Origin: Pseudomonadota bacterium
GTDB lineage: Bacteria > Pseudomonadota > Alphaproteobacteria > Rhodobacterales > Rhodobacteraceae
DNA length: 64,000 bases
Reading direction: 5' to 3'
Assembly (NCBI GenBank): GCA_020161615.1
Contig: JAIUPD010000001.1
Location: 186,001 to 250,000 of the forward strand
Position numbers and translations under genes: made by a program. Shown piece after piece: positions 25,979 through 33,853 of the stretch (within the stretch, counting starts at the first letter, position 1; each line of letters opens with the position of its first letter). The notes under the pieces are model-generated. The model saw only the letters and a program-made list of their open reading frames with translations, made no database searches and was not told the origin of the DNA.

Positions 25979-27145
25979 TTACTGCGAGAGGCCCAGATCC
26001 GGCACCGCCTCGATGGTGTCGATCTCGCGGTTGATCAGCCGGCCCTCGGCGTCGCGGTCCACCACGCGGATATAGACGTTCTGCGTGATGTGCCTTGTGG
26101 CGGGGTCAATGGAGACCGGGCCGCGCGGGCTTTCCCAGGCATAGCCCATTGCCGCTTGCATCGCCGCCGGACCGTCCGAGCCCGCGACCTCGACCATGTG
26201 GTAGATCAGCGCCGCGCCGTCATAGGCCCCGACCGAGGCCAGGTTCGCCACGCTGCCCGGGAACATCTCGGCCAGGCGGGCGGTAAAGGCGGCGTTCATC
26301 TCGGATTCGTGGGCCGCCGAATAGTGATAGGCGGTGTGCAGGCCCAGGGCGGGCTCGCCCAGCGCTTCCAGCGTGGTCTCGTCGGTCTCGCCGGTGCCGA
26401 GGAAGGTGATCCCGGCCTCGCGCAGGCCGTTCTCGTTATAGGCACGCGTGAAGGCATAGGTGGGCGGGCCCGCCGGCAGGAAGCCGAAGACCGCCGCCGG
26501 GGCTTGGTCGCGCACGCGCTGCATGAAAGGGGCGAAGTCGGTGGTCTGGATCGGCATGCGGATCGCATCCACCACTGTGCCGCCACCCGCCTCGAAGGCC
26601 GAGCGGAAGGCGTTCTCGGCGTCGATGCCGGGGCCGTAATCGGTCACCGCCGTCACCGCGGTGGTGATCCCCTGCGCCAGCGCCCAATCGGCCATCGGCA
26701 CCGTCACCTGCCAGAGCGTGAAGCCGGTGCGCAGGAAATACTCGGATTGCGTGGTGATCATCGAGGTGGCGGCGTTCATGATCACGGTCGGGGTTTCCGA
26801 TTGCGTGGCCAGTTCGGCGACGGCCAGGGCGTTCGGCGTGAAGACCAGCCCGCTGAGGTAATCGACCCCCTCGCGGATCAGCAGCTCCTGCGCCAGCGCG
26901 CGGGTCTGGTCAGGGTTCACGCCGCCGGTGTCGCGGTAGAGGAATTCGATGGTGTGCCCGCCGATCTCGGTCCCGTGCTCGGCCTGATAGACCTCGATGG
27001 CCTGCTGGAACTGCTGGCCCCAGATGGCGAAGGGGCCAGAGAAGGGCGCGATCACGCCCACGCGGATGGTGTCAGCCTGCGCCGCGCCCGCCAGCAGGCA
27101 AGCCGCTACCGTCACGGCAAGCTGCCGTTTCGTGATGAATGTCAT
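25979..27145 (-). CDS. Liv-type periplasmic binding protein for the MarR-controlled importer
   Basis: 388 residues with a Sec signal cut near AAQA-D (residue 22-23). The mature protein opens with IRVGVIAPFSGPFAIWG, as in Peripla_BP_6 family receptors, and has DYLSGLVFTPNALAVAELA. The family binds branched amino acids, amides or aromatic acids. The start at 27145 follows GGGAGGA. It is the first gene of the liv operon, with a predicted MarR operator 54 bp upstream. Ligand inferred as the acid processed by the O-demethylase arm. Confidence 0.9.
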   Translation of the reverse strand: MTFITKRQLAVTVAACLLAGAAQADTIRVGVIAPFSGPFAIWGQQFQQAIEVYQAEHGTEIGGHTIEFLYRDTGGVNPDQTRALAQELLIREGVDYLSGLVFTPNALAVAELATQSETPTVIMNAATSMITTQSEYFLRTGFTLWQVTVPMADWALAQGITTAVTAVTDYGPGIDAENAFRSAFEAGGGTVVDAIRMPIQTTDFAPFMQRVRDQAPAAVFGFLPAGPPTYAFTRAYNENGLREAGITFLGTGETDETTLEALGEPALGLHTAYHYSAAHESEMNAAFTARLAEMFPGSVANLASVGAYDGAALIYHMVEVAGSDGPAAMQAAMGYAWESPRGPVSIDPATRHITQNVYIRVVDRDAEGRLINREIDTIEAVPDLGLSQ

Positions 27146-27198
27146 GATGTCCTCCCAGGTGGCGGGGGTGCCCGCACCCGGGAAGCATGAAGGATTGT

Positions 27199-27212
27199 GT
27201 TGTTTTGTCAAC
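27199..27212. promoter_or_regulatory. Predicted MarR operator, site 3 (liv arm)
   Basis: GTTGTTTTGTCAAC; its reverse complement is GTTGACAAAACAAC, matching the core of the two sites at 18177 and 18213. It is centred about 60 bp before the start of the binding-protein gene. Confidence 0.62.
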
Positions 27213-27291
27213 TCGCGAATCGCACCCCTCTCCGGGCTTTGCAGGGGACGCGAAACGGTGCGAGGGCCGGCCATCCATTCGCAAACACGAA

Positions 27292-27318
27292 ACCGCCGCG
27301 CGAGGTGCGCGCGGCGGT
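27292..27318 (-). terminator. Terminator of the acidic exported protein gene
   Basis: 10-bp stem ACCGCCGCGC/GCGCGGCGGT with a 7-nt loop. On the minus strand it is followed by TTTCGTGTTT, just after the stop at 27367. Confidence 0.65.
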
Positions 27319-27366
27319 CGGTTCTGCCAGGGGTGTCGCCGTACCGAGGGTCACCCCCCGGCGCGA

Positions 27367-27690
27367 TCACTCTTCGTGGATCGAATAATCGGTCGCCGTG
27401 CAGGCATTGATCGAATCCTCGAATTCCTCTTCGTCTTCGAAGACGGCCTTGATGTCCCAGTCGCATTCGTCGCCGGTCAGGGTGACGGTGCCGGTTTCGC
27501 CAGCCTCGACCACGGCATCGCCGAGGATGTCGTCGCCCCATTCGTCCGAGGACGAGGGCGAGACATAGAGATACATGATCGTCCGCTCGGTCGCGTTGGT
27601 GAAGGTGAAGCTGATATCCGCGGCGGCGGGCAGCGCGACAAGCACCGTGGCCGCAGCCAGGGCGAGCGAACGCAGGGCGTTCAGGGTCAT
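27367..27690 (-). CDS. Small acidic exported protein of unknown function
   Basis: 107 residues with a clear signal peptide (cut near PAAA-D, residue 24). The mature part is very acidic, with an EDEEEFEDS run and only two Cys, which could form a disulfide. Two beta-rich segments (ISFTFTNATERTIMYLYVSPSS; TVTLTGDECDWDIKAVF) suggest a small periplasmic beta-sandwich. It stands alone between the liv operon and a cold-shock gene, with its own terminator. I do not recognise the family. Confidence 0.7.
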   Translation of the reverse strand: MTLNALRSLALAAATVLVALPAAADISFTFTNATERTIMYLYVSPSSSDEWGDDILGDAVVEAGETGTVTLTGDECDWDIKAVFEDEEEFEDSINACTATDYSIHEE

Positions 27691-28014
27691 GTTTAACCTG
27701 TTGGAAAAGGGTTGAAAGTGACCGCATCATACGAGGGCCGCGCAGAGCCGAGAAGGGGGAATCTGGGCCCATGTTCAAGAAACCCGACCGCCTAGCCCGA
27801 GCCCGCGTGCAAGGTTTCTTCGCTGCGTTAACAAGGCCTAACGGGCCCCCCGGCGTGTTTCGGCACCACGGCCCTCGCAATCGGGTGCCCGAACGGCCAT
27901 ATTGGACGGGCATTCGTCTATTTTCGGACCTGTTCCTTCCGGCTCAGCCTTCGATCTGCAGCTTTGCCGGGCCACCGCGCTGTGCGGGTGGCATATCACA
28001 AAAGGAATATCACG
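27691..28014. other. Intergenic region between exported protein and cold-shock gene
   Basis: 324 bp holding the divergent control regions. The csp side probably includes the long 5' untranslated leader typical of cold-shock mRNAs. I see no confident promoter, repeat or small gene in it. Confidence 0.5.
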
Positions 28015-28221
28015 ATGGCCAAAGGCACCGTGAAATGGTTCAACACCAGCAAAGGTTTCGGTTTCATCGCGCCCGAGGGCGGCTCGCAGGATGTTTTCGT
28101 GCATGCCTCGGCGCTGGAACGGGCGGGGATCCATCGCCTCGATGACGGCCAGGCCGTCACCTTCGAGCTGGAAACCGACCGCAGCGGTCGCTCGTCGCCG
28201 ACGGGCCTCGCGCTCGTCTAA
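28015..28221 (+). CDS. CspA family cold-shock protein
   Basis: 68 residues, one cold-shock domain. RNP1 is KGFGFI and RNP2 is VFVHAS. It binds single-stranded RNA and DNA and acts as an RNA chaperone. The start at 28015 is fixed by the AAAGGAAT ribosome site and the canonical [10 protein letters not shown] beginning. The C-terminal half ([20 protein letters not shown]) resembles the second csp at 42973. Confidence 0.93.
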   Translation: MAKGTVKWFNTSKGFGFIAPEGGSQDVFVHASALERAGIHRLDDGQAVTFELETDRSGRSSPTGLALV

Positions 28222-28459
28222 TCGACACGATCCGACGACGGGAAGCGTCTGGTCCCTCGACGGCCGCTTTCCTGCCGATCGTCCCGCCCGCGCCAACAGC
28301 GGACCGGACGATCGGTTACTTCTCGCGGCCCTGTGCCTTCGCGCCCGTTCGGGCCGCGCGGCAGGGCGCCCGCGCCGGGGTGCGCCGCGTCTGACGCTGG
28401 CTGAGTTGGTTCCGTCCCCCCGGGGGCGGGTCCAGAAGCACCGGAGGCAAGGAATCCCC

Positions 28460-28618
28460 ATGACCGATACGCAACGCCGCAAGACCGCCACCCCGATCCC
28501 TGCCACCGGGCTTTCCTGGCGCGACTTCTTCGTCCGCCTGGGCGAGGGCAGCCTGCCCGGCGCGGCCAATGCTGCGGCCCGCACACCCGCGGCCGTGCCC
28601 GCGCCGGCCGAGCGCTGA
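28460..28618 (+). CDS. Small unknown protein, 52 residues
   Basis: Short frame from ATG 28460 with a good AGGCAAGGAA ribosome site. Contains GLSWRDFFVRLGEG followed by an Ala/Pro-rich tail. No signal peptide or membrane segment. It lies between the cold-shock gene and another small ORF. The ribosome site and codon use support translation; family not recognised. Confidence 0.5.
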   Translation: MTDTQRRKTATPIPATGLSWRDFFVRLGEGSLPGAANAAARTPAAVPAPAER

Positions 28619-28656
28619 ACCGCCGATCAACCGTCACCGCCATGGGGAGTACCCGC

Positions 28657-28827
28657 GTGGGCTATTCGACACCGAAGAAACAACTCGACCTCAAGGAATT
28701 CCTCAGCCATCCGGGGAAGAAATCCAACCGCCAGCCGTTCAACTTCCGCTCGGCCCAAAGCACCAAGGTCGAGGAGGTCGTGGAAGCCGCCCCCGCCGAG
28801 ACCGGGGTCCCGGCAAAGGCGGACTGA
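28657..28827 (+). CDS. Small unknown protein, 56 residues, probable GTG start
   Basis: Basic N-terminal part (STPKKQLDLKEFLSHPGKKS) and an acidic/Ala tail. The GTG at 28657 has GGGGAG at a normal distance. An ATG at 28642 in the same frame has no ribosome site. It ends inside a long hairpin that probably terminates the transcript. No recognised domain. Confidence 0.5.
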   Translation: MGYSTPKKQLDLKEFLSHPGKKSNRQPFNFRSAQSTKVEEVVEAAPAETGVPAKAD

Positions 28828-28856
28828 GCCCGCGCCGAGGGGGCGCTCCGCCTTTT
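28815..28856 (+). terminator. Compound hairpin terminator after small ORF
   Basis: Outer 9-bp stem AAAGGCGGA/TCCGCCTTT enclosing an inner GCGCC-GAGGG-GGCGC hairpin, ending in TTTT. It includes the stop codon of the small ORF and touches the end of the convergent cfa gene. Confidence 0.5.
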
Positions 28857-30076
28857 CAGGCCCCCGGAGCCCCGGGGGTATAGAGGTAATCGCGCGTCAG
28901 CGGCACCGCCTTCTGGTCGCGCGCCAGTTGCAGCTGAAACACGCATTGGCCGGCGAAGCGGAAGGTCTGCTCCGAGGCCACCAGATAGAATTTCCACATC
29001 CGCACGAAACGCTCGTCATAAAGCGCCGCCGCCTCGTCGCGCCGGGCCATGAACCGGTCGTACCAATGGCGCAGCGTATAGGCGTAATGCAGGCGCCAGA
29101 CCTCGACATCGGTTGACACAAGGCCGGTCCTTTCGACCGCCGCCATCGTCTCGGACAGCGCCGGGATATAGCCGCCGGGAAAGATGTAGCGGGTGATCCA
29201 GGGATTGGTGGACCCCGGCGGGGTGAAGCGGCCGATCGTGTGGATCAGCGCCACGCCATCGGGCTTGAGCAGCTCCCGCACCTTGCCGAAATAGGTGGCG
29301 AAATTGGGCGCGCCGACGTGTTCGAACATCCCGACCGAGACGATGCGGTCGAATTGCCCCGCCACCGCGCGGTAATCCATCAGCTCGAAGCGCACCCGGT
29401 CCGACAGTCCGGCGGCCTCGGCCCGGGCGCGGGCGATCTTGAGCTGTTCCTCGGAAAGGGTCACGCCCAGCACCTCGGCCCCGTAGTCGCGCGCCAGGGT
29501 CAACGCCATGCCGCCCCAACCGCAGCCGATGTCCAGAACCCGCATGCCGGCCGAGAGCCTGAGCTTGCCGGCGATATGCGCCTTCTTCTGGCGCTGCGCC
29601 TGGTCCAGGCTGTCCCCCGGTGTCTTGAAATAGGCGCAGGAATATTGCCGGTCCTCATCGAGGAAAAGGTCGTAGAGCGCCCCGGACAGATCGTAATGAT
29701 GCGCCACATTGGCTTTCGAGCGCGCTGCCGGATTGCGCTGGGCAATACCGCGCGTCAGATCCCGCAGCGCCGATTGCAGCTTGGCCAGCCCGCTGTCGTG
29801 GCCCTGGGATATGTTGCGCAGCACCAGTTCCAGCAGCCCGTGCAGATCGTCGCCCGCGACGGTCAGGCGTTCGTCCATATAGGCCTCGCCCAAGGCCAGC
29901 TGCGGGTTGGTGGCAAGGGCCTTGAGCGTGGCCTCGTCGGCGATGGTAACGGCGATGTCCGGGGCGTCGGACCCGCCCGGGCCGAAGCGGCGGGTGGTGC
30001 CGTCCGGCAGGGTCAGGGTCAGGGCGCCGGTACGGATCAGCGTCTTCAGATAGGTATCGAGCAGTTTTTGCCACAT
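28856..30076 (-). CDS. cfa: Cyclopropane-fatty-acyl-phospholipid synthase family
   Basis: 406 residues. SAM-binding motif VLDIGCGWGGMALTLA (about 184-199), preceded by the family's ANVAHHYDLSGALYDLFLD and QYSCAYF segments. Residues 1-100 are the N-terminal lipid-binding domain. The enzyme methylenates cis-unsaturated phospholipid acyl chains at the inner membrane. It is monocistronic; the start at 30076 is preceded by a GGGGGT ribosome site, 15 nt inside a longer frame. Confidence 0.9.
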   Translation of the reverse strand: MWQKLLDTYLKTLIRTGALTLTLPDGTTRRFGPGGSDAPDIAVTIADEATLKALATNPQLALGEAYMDERLTVAGDDLHGLLELVLRNISQGHDSGLAKLQSALRDLTRGIAQRNPAARSKANVAHHYDLSGALYDLFLDEDRQYSCAYFKTPGDSLDQAQRQKKAHIAGKLRLSAGMRVLDIGCGWGGMALTLARDYGAEVLGVTLSEEQLKIARARAEAAGLSDRVRFELMDYRAVAGQFDRIVSVGMFEHVGAPNFATYFGKVRELLKPDGVALIHTIGRFTPPGSTNPWITRYIFPGGYIPALSETMAAVERTGLVSTDVEVWRLHYAYTLRHWYDRFMARRDEAAALYDERFVRMWKFYLVASEQTFRFAGQCVFQLQLARDQKAVPLTRDYLYTPGAPGA

Positions 30077-30191
30077 GGCGGACCCCCACAATCCGATGCA
30101 CGGTGCAAGGGGAGAAGATTAATACGTTAAGTAGACGGGTCAAGCCGGGGCGTCGCAGAACGCGGCGGGCCACCGCATCGGCCAGCCCCTC

Positions 30192-30219
30192 TTGCGTGTT
30201 GCGGCAATCCGGCTATAAG
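30192..30219 (+). promoter_or_regulatory. Sigma-70-type promoter of the rpsF operon
   Basis: TTGCGT (30192-30197), 16-nt spacer, TATAAG (30214-30219). It is about 110 bp upstream of rpsF, in an otherwise featureless gap. Confidence 0.5.
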
Positions 30220-30328
30220 GCCCCATCCTGCCGCATCCCACGATTCCGGCGCAGACTCTCGTGGGCGGGCCGTGGCAGGATTTCGTTGCCCGCCTTATGA
30301 AATGCGCCCTGATAGAAATGGAGCACGC

Positions 30329-30700
30329 ATGTCTCTCTACGAGCATGTCATGATCGCGCGTCAGGATCTGTCCAACGCGCAGGCGGAAGGGCTGATCGAG
30401 CACTTCTCGACCGTGATTTCCGACAATGGCGGCAACGTCCTCGGCACCGAATACTGGGGTGTCAAGACGATGGCCTACAAGATCAACAAGAACCGCAAGG
30501 GCCACTACATGTTCCTGCGCACCGACGCTCCGTCGGCCGCGATCCAGGAAATGGAACGTCTGGCCCGCCTGCACGACGACGTCATGCGCGTCCTCTCGAT
30601 CAAGGTCGAGAAGCACGAAGACGGCCCCTCGGTGCAGATGCAAAAGCGGGACGAGCGTAGCGAACGGGGCGACCGTCCCGAGCGCGGCCCGCGTCGCTGA
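30329..30700 (+). CDS. rpsF: 30S ribosomal protein S6
   Basis: 123 residues from ATG 30329 (MSLYEHVMIARQDLS). Complete bS6 core (GTEYWGVKTMAYKINKNRKGHYMFL) followed by a charged, Arg/Glu-rich tail (RSERGDRPERGPRR). First gene of the rpsF-rpsR-rplI operon. It binds 16S rRNA and pairs with S18 in the small subunit platform. Confidence 0.97.
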   Translation: MSLYEHVMIARQDLSNAQAEGLIEHFSTVISDNGGNVLGTEYWGVKTMAYKINKNRKGHYMFLRTDAPSAAIQEMERLARLHDDVMRVLSIKVEKHEDGPSVQMQKRDERSERGDRPERGPRR

Positions 30701-30724
30701 TCGGTCTTGAAGGAGTAAACCACC

Positions 30725-30952
30725 ATGGCCACCAAACCGTTTTTCCGCCGCCGCAAGGTTTGCCCGTTCTCGGGCGATAACGCACCCGCCATCGACTACA
30801 AGGACGTGCGTCTGCTGCAGCGTTACATCTCCGAGCGCGGCAAGATCGTGCCCGCCCGTATCACCGCCGTCTCGGCGAAGAAGCAGCGCGAACTGGCCCG
30901 GGCCATCAAGCGCGCCCGCTTCCTCGCCCTGCTGCCCTATGCCGTGAAGTGA
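30725..30952 (+). CDS. rpsR: 30S ribosomal protein S18
   Basis: 75 residues, 24 nt after rpsF, with AAGGAG as ribosome site. Core [19 protein letters not shown] and [20 protein letters not shown] are canonical for bS18. Only one Cys (KVCPFSG), so no zinc-type Cys set. Confidence 0.97.
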   Translation: MATKPFFRRRKVCPFSGDNAPAIDYKDVRLLQRYISERGKIVPARITAVSAKKQRELARAIKRARFLALLPYAVK

Positions 30953-30962
30953 GGACCCCGCC

Positions 30963-31541
30963 ATGCAAGTGATTCTGCTGGAACGTGTGGCCAAGCTGGG
31001 CCAGATGGGCGACGTGGTGAAGGTGCGCGACGGCTTCGCCCGCAACTTCCTGCTGCCGCAAGGCAAGGCGCTGCGCGCGACCGATGCCAACAAGGCCGCC
31101 TTCGAGGACCAGAAAGCGCAGCTCGAAGCGCGCAACCTGGAAACCAAGAAAGAGGCTTCGGCCCTGGCCGAGAAGCTGGACGGCACGACCTATGTCGTGA
31201 TCCGCTCGGCGTCGGACAGCGGCGCGCTCTATGGCTCGGTCACCCCGCGTGACGTGGCCGATGCCGCCGAGGCCGCAGGCTTCACCATCGACCGCCGCCA
31301 GATCGTGCTGAACGCGCCGATCAAGAACCTGGGTCTGCACGGCATGACCGTGGTTCTGCACCCGGAAGTCTCGGCCAAGATCTCGGTCAACGTCGCCCGT
31401 TCGATCGAGGAAGCCGAGCTTCAGGCCTCGGGCAAGTCGATCCAGGAACTGGCGGCCGAAGCCGAAGCCGCGGCCGAATTCGAGATCGCTGAGCTCTTCG
31501 ACGACATCGGCGGTGCCGCCGGCGAAGACGACGAGGCCTGA
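30963..31541 (+). CDS. rplI: 50S ribosomal protein L9
   Basis: 192 residues. The N-terminal rRNA-binding domain ([21 protein letters not shown]) is followed by the central helix and C-terminal domain. The C-terminus is extended by an acidic Ala/Glu tail (about 150-192), common in alphaproteobacteria. Last gene of the operon, closed by a strong terminator. Confidence 0.97.
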   Translation: MQVILLERVAKLGQMGDVVKVRDGFARNFLLPQGKALRATDANKAAFEDQKAQLEARNLETKKEASALAEKLDGTTYVVIRSASDSGALYGSVTPRDVADAAEAAGFTIDRRQIVLNAPIKNLGLHGMTVVLHPEVSAKISVNVARSIEEAELQASGKSIQELAAEAEAAAEFEIAELFDDIGGAAGEDDEA

Positions 31542-31565
31542 TCGACCGATCGGCAGTGATGCTGC

Positions 31566-31593
31566 GGGCGCACAGTCGCGAGACTGTGCGCCC
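31566..31593 (+). terminator. Strong intrinsic terminator of the rpsF-rpsR-rplI operon
   Basis: Perfect 12-bp stem GGGCGCACAGTC-GCGA-GACTGTGCGCCC followed by GTTTG, 25 nt after the rplI stop. Confidence 0.85.
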
Positions 31594-31635
31594 GTTTGCG
31601 ATTCGCGGCACTTGCCCGGTCGCGGCGCTTCCCCT

Positions 31636-31675
31636 ATTTATGACAAGACAGATTGCGATCCGTGCATTCATAAAT
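31636..31675. promoter_or_regulatory. Inverted repeat upstream of ArsR gene
   Basis: Perfect 8-bp arms ATTTATGA (31636-31643) and TCATAAAT (31668-31675), with centres 32 bp apart. It ends 16 bp before the ArsR start. An AT-rich palindrome in this position fits self-regulation by an ArsR dimer or pair of dimers. Confidence 0.5.
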
Positions 31676-31691
31676 CACCGGAGTGGCGTGA

Positions 31692-32105
31692 ATGGTGTTG
31701 AATCCGACGGCCCAACCCCTCGACGACGCGACGCTCGACCCCGCTTTCGACGGGTTCGCGGGCGGGGCGGAATGCGCGTCGCGGCCGGTCGATGACATGG
31801 TCGAACAGGCCCAGGCGGCGGCCGCCTTCCTCAAGGCGCTGGCCCATGAGGGGCGGCTTCTGATCCTGTGCTACCTGTCCTCGGGCGAGAAATCGGTGAC
31901 CGAGCTCGAGCAGCTTCTGGGTTCGCGGCAGGCCGCGGTCAGCCAGCAACTGGCGCGGCTGCGGCTCGAGGGGCTGGTGACCTGCCGGCGCGAGGGCAAG
32001 ACGATCTATTACTCGCTGGGCGATCCGCGCGCGGCGCGGACCATCGGCCTCATGTACGAGATGTTCTGCGGCCAGCCCGTCGACGCGCTGCGCGCCAGCG
32101 CCTGA
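31692..32105 (+). CDS. ArsR family repressor with SqrR/BigR-like cysteine pair
   Basis: 137 residues with an N-terminal extension of about 35 residues, then a winged helix-turn-helix (SVTELEQLLGSRQAAVSQQLARLRLEG at 68-94). Cys60 (LLILCYL) and Cys126 (EMFCG) are 66 residues apart, the same spacing as the persulfide-sensing pair in Rhodobacter SqrR. Additional Cys28 and Cys98 are present. This suggests a thiol-switch sensor of sulfide or redox state rather than an arsenic sensor. No sulfide-oxidation gene is adjacent; the next gene is convergent. Function inferred from Cys placement only. Confidence 0.78.
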   Translation: MVLNPTAQPLDDATLDPAFDGFAGGAECASRPVDDMVEQAQAAAAFLKALAHEGRLLILCYLSSGEKSVTELEQLLGSRQAAVSQQLARLRLEGLVTCRREGKTIYYSLGDPRAARTIGLMYEMFCGQPVDALRASA

Positions 32106-32124
32106 CGCCGATCAATCCCGCCGA

Positions 32125-32862
32125 TCAATCCCTGAGCGCGCGGCGCAATTGCAGCGCGGCGCGCACCTCATGCGCCTTGGGCTGCAGCCACAGGACCAGC
32201 CGCGCCAGCGGCGCGATCCAGCGCACACGGTCCACCCGGCGCTGCATCTTCTCCCAGACTCCCTCGGGCGCCGCGTCCCGATAGGCCTGCGCGGCAGTGT
32301 CGAAAAAGGCGTCACGCTCGCGTTGCAGCTGCAGGATCGAATGCAGGAACAGCACCGCATCGCGCACCACCGCCGTCCGGTCGGCCACGGGATTGAAGAG
32401 TTCGAAGTCGATCAACGTCGCCCCCCGATCCTGCCGCCAGCAGATGTCGCGGATCTTGGGGCGGCCATGGGCCAGGCCAGAATGGTGCAGCCGGGCCAGG
32501 GCCCGGGCGGCATCGCGCAGCGCAGCGTGACGCTCGGCCTCGGTGGTGCCGGGGTCGCGCAGCAGCGTGGCGACCGGTGGGCCGACATCCTCGGTCAGCA
32601 CGTAATCCGGCCCCTCGGCCAGCACCCGGGGCGCGGGCAGGCCCAGCGCGGCCATCCGCGTCAGGCCCGCCCGGTCGGCCGCCAGCGCCCGGGCCGGATC
32701 GCCCTTTTGCAGGCGGCGGATCAGGTTGCGGTGAACCTCGGGACGCTTGAGCCAGTAATGGCGACCCTCGACCGACAGCGGCAGGATCCGCGACGGGGTA
32801 GAGGCCAGCGCCGCGTTCAGCGCCTGGGCCAGGGCGGGGGAGAGGGGTGAGTCGTCGGTCAT
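32125..32862 (-). CDS. Protein-kinase-fold protein (BUD32/lipopolysaccharide-kinase-like)
   Basis: 245 residues. A catalytic-loop-like HGRPKIRDICW (about 137-147) and IDFELF (about 156-161, metal-binding Asp position) fit atypical small kinases such as Bud32/RIO/WaaP or InaA. The N-terminal YWLKRPE holds a candidate ATP-lysine. The C-terminus is hydrophobic/basic (IAPLARLVLWLQPKA), perhaps for membrane contact. It stands alone, convergent with the ArsR gene. Substrate unknown; a lipid A or sugar kinase role is possible. Confidence 0.65.
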   Translation of the reverse strand: MTDDSPLSPALAQALNAALASTPSRILPLSVEGRHYWLKRPEVHRNLIRRLQKGDPARALAADRAGLTRMAALGLPAPRVLAEGPDYVLTEDVGPPVATLLRDPGTTEAERHAALRDAARALARLHHSGLAHGRPKIRDICWRQDRGATLIDFELFNPVADRTAVVRDAVLFLHSILQLQRERDAFFDTAAQAYRDAAPEGVWEKMQRRVDRVRWIAPLARLVLWLQPKAHEVRAALQLRRALRD

Positions 32863-33025
32863 GGTGGCGCCGGACTATGCCCAAGCGTCCGCCGAAAGCC
32901 CAGAGGGCTGTCACGCAGCTGTCATCCTCACGCCCCCCCTTGCCAGAACCGGCCCGGAACGCAAAGCTGCGCTATCGCTCACAATCCCGGGGCCGACCCC
33001 CGGGCAACAGGGAGGCCGCGCCACC

Positions 33026-33853
33026 ATGTCCGACCGTTTTCTCACCCCGTTCCTGGCACTGGCTGCCGCGCTGACACTGGCCACGGCCGCCCCTGCGCAG
33101 GACACCGGCACGCCTGACGATCCCCGGCTGGTCCAGACCGGCATGCTGACCGTCGGCACCTCGGATCCGGTCTATCCGCCGTGGATGATGAACGATTCGC
33201 CCGAAAGCGGCGAAGGCTTCGAGAATGCGCTGGTCTATGCCCTGGCCGAGGAAATGGGCTTTCAGCGCGATCAGGTGCAATGGGTGCGCCTGACGTTCGA
33301 ACAGATCATCGCCCCGGGCGACAAGCCGTTCGACTTCGCCATCAACCAGGTTTCGGTCACCCCGGCCCGGGCCGAGGTGGTGGGCTTCAGCCAGGTCTAT
33401 TATCAGTCCGACAAGGCGGTGATCGCGCTGCCCGGCTCGCCGGTCGAGGGCGCGACCTCGTTCGCCGATTTGCGGGGCGCCCGCTGGGGCGCGGCCATCG
33501 GCACCACCGATCTGGCCTATCTGGAGACTGTCGTGGGGGCCTCGGATGTCGCGGTCTACGACGATCAGGTCGGCGTCTTCCAGGCGATGCAGGCCGGGCA
33601 GATCGACGCCACGGTGGCCGCGGTGCCGACCGCGCTGTTTGCGACCGCCGTGCAGATCCCCGAGGCCGCGATCGTCGCCATCCTGCCGCCCGATGCGCAT
33701 GACGAGGGGCACGGCCTGCTCTTCCAGCAGGGCAATGCGCTGATCCCCTGGGTCGATGCGGCACTGGGCCGGCTGATCGAGGCGGGCAGAGTGCAAGAGT
33801 TGGTCAACACCTGGCTGGTGGCCGATCCCTCGCTGCCGATCATCACCGAATGA
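33026..33853 (+). CDS. Polar amino acid ABC transporter substrate-binding protein
   Basis: 275 residues with a signal peptide (cut near APAQ-D, residue 25). SBP_bac_3 features: VGTSDPVYPPWMMND at the mature start, FDFAINQVSVTPARAEVVGFSQVYY in the binding region. The start at 33026 follows GGGAGG. It overlaps its permease gene by 4 nt. Ligand not determined. Confidence 0.9.
   Translation: MSDRFLTPFLALAAALTLATAAPAQDTGTPDDPRLVQTGMLTVGTSDPVYPPWMMNDSPESGEGFENALVYALAEEMGFQRDQVQWVRLTFEQIIAPGDKPFDFAINQVSVTPARAEVVGFSQVYYQSDKAVIALPGSPVEGATSFADLRGARWGAAIGTTDLAYLETVVGASDVAVYDDQVGVFQAMQAGQIDATVAAVPTALFATAVQIPEAAIVAILPPDAHDEGHGLLFQQGNALIPWVDAALGRLIEAGRVQELVNTWLVADPSLPIITE

Noticed and set aside
27213-27290. 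Small gene between the liv operator and the 27292 hairpin
   Set aside because: Short frames there lack ribosome sites and overlap the control region.
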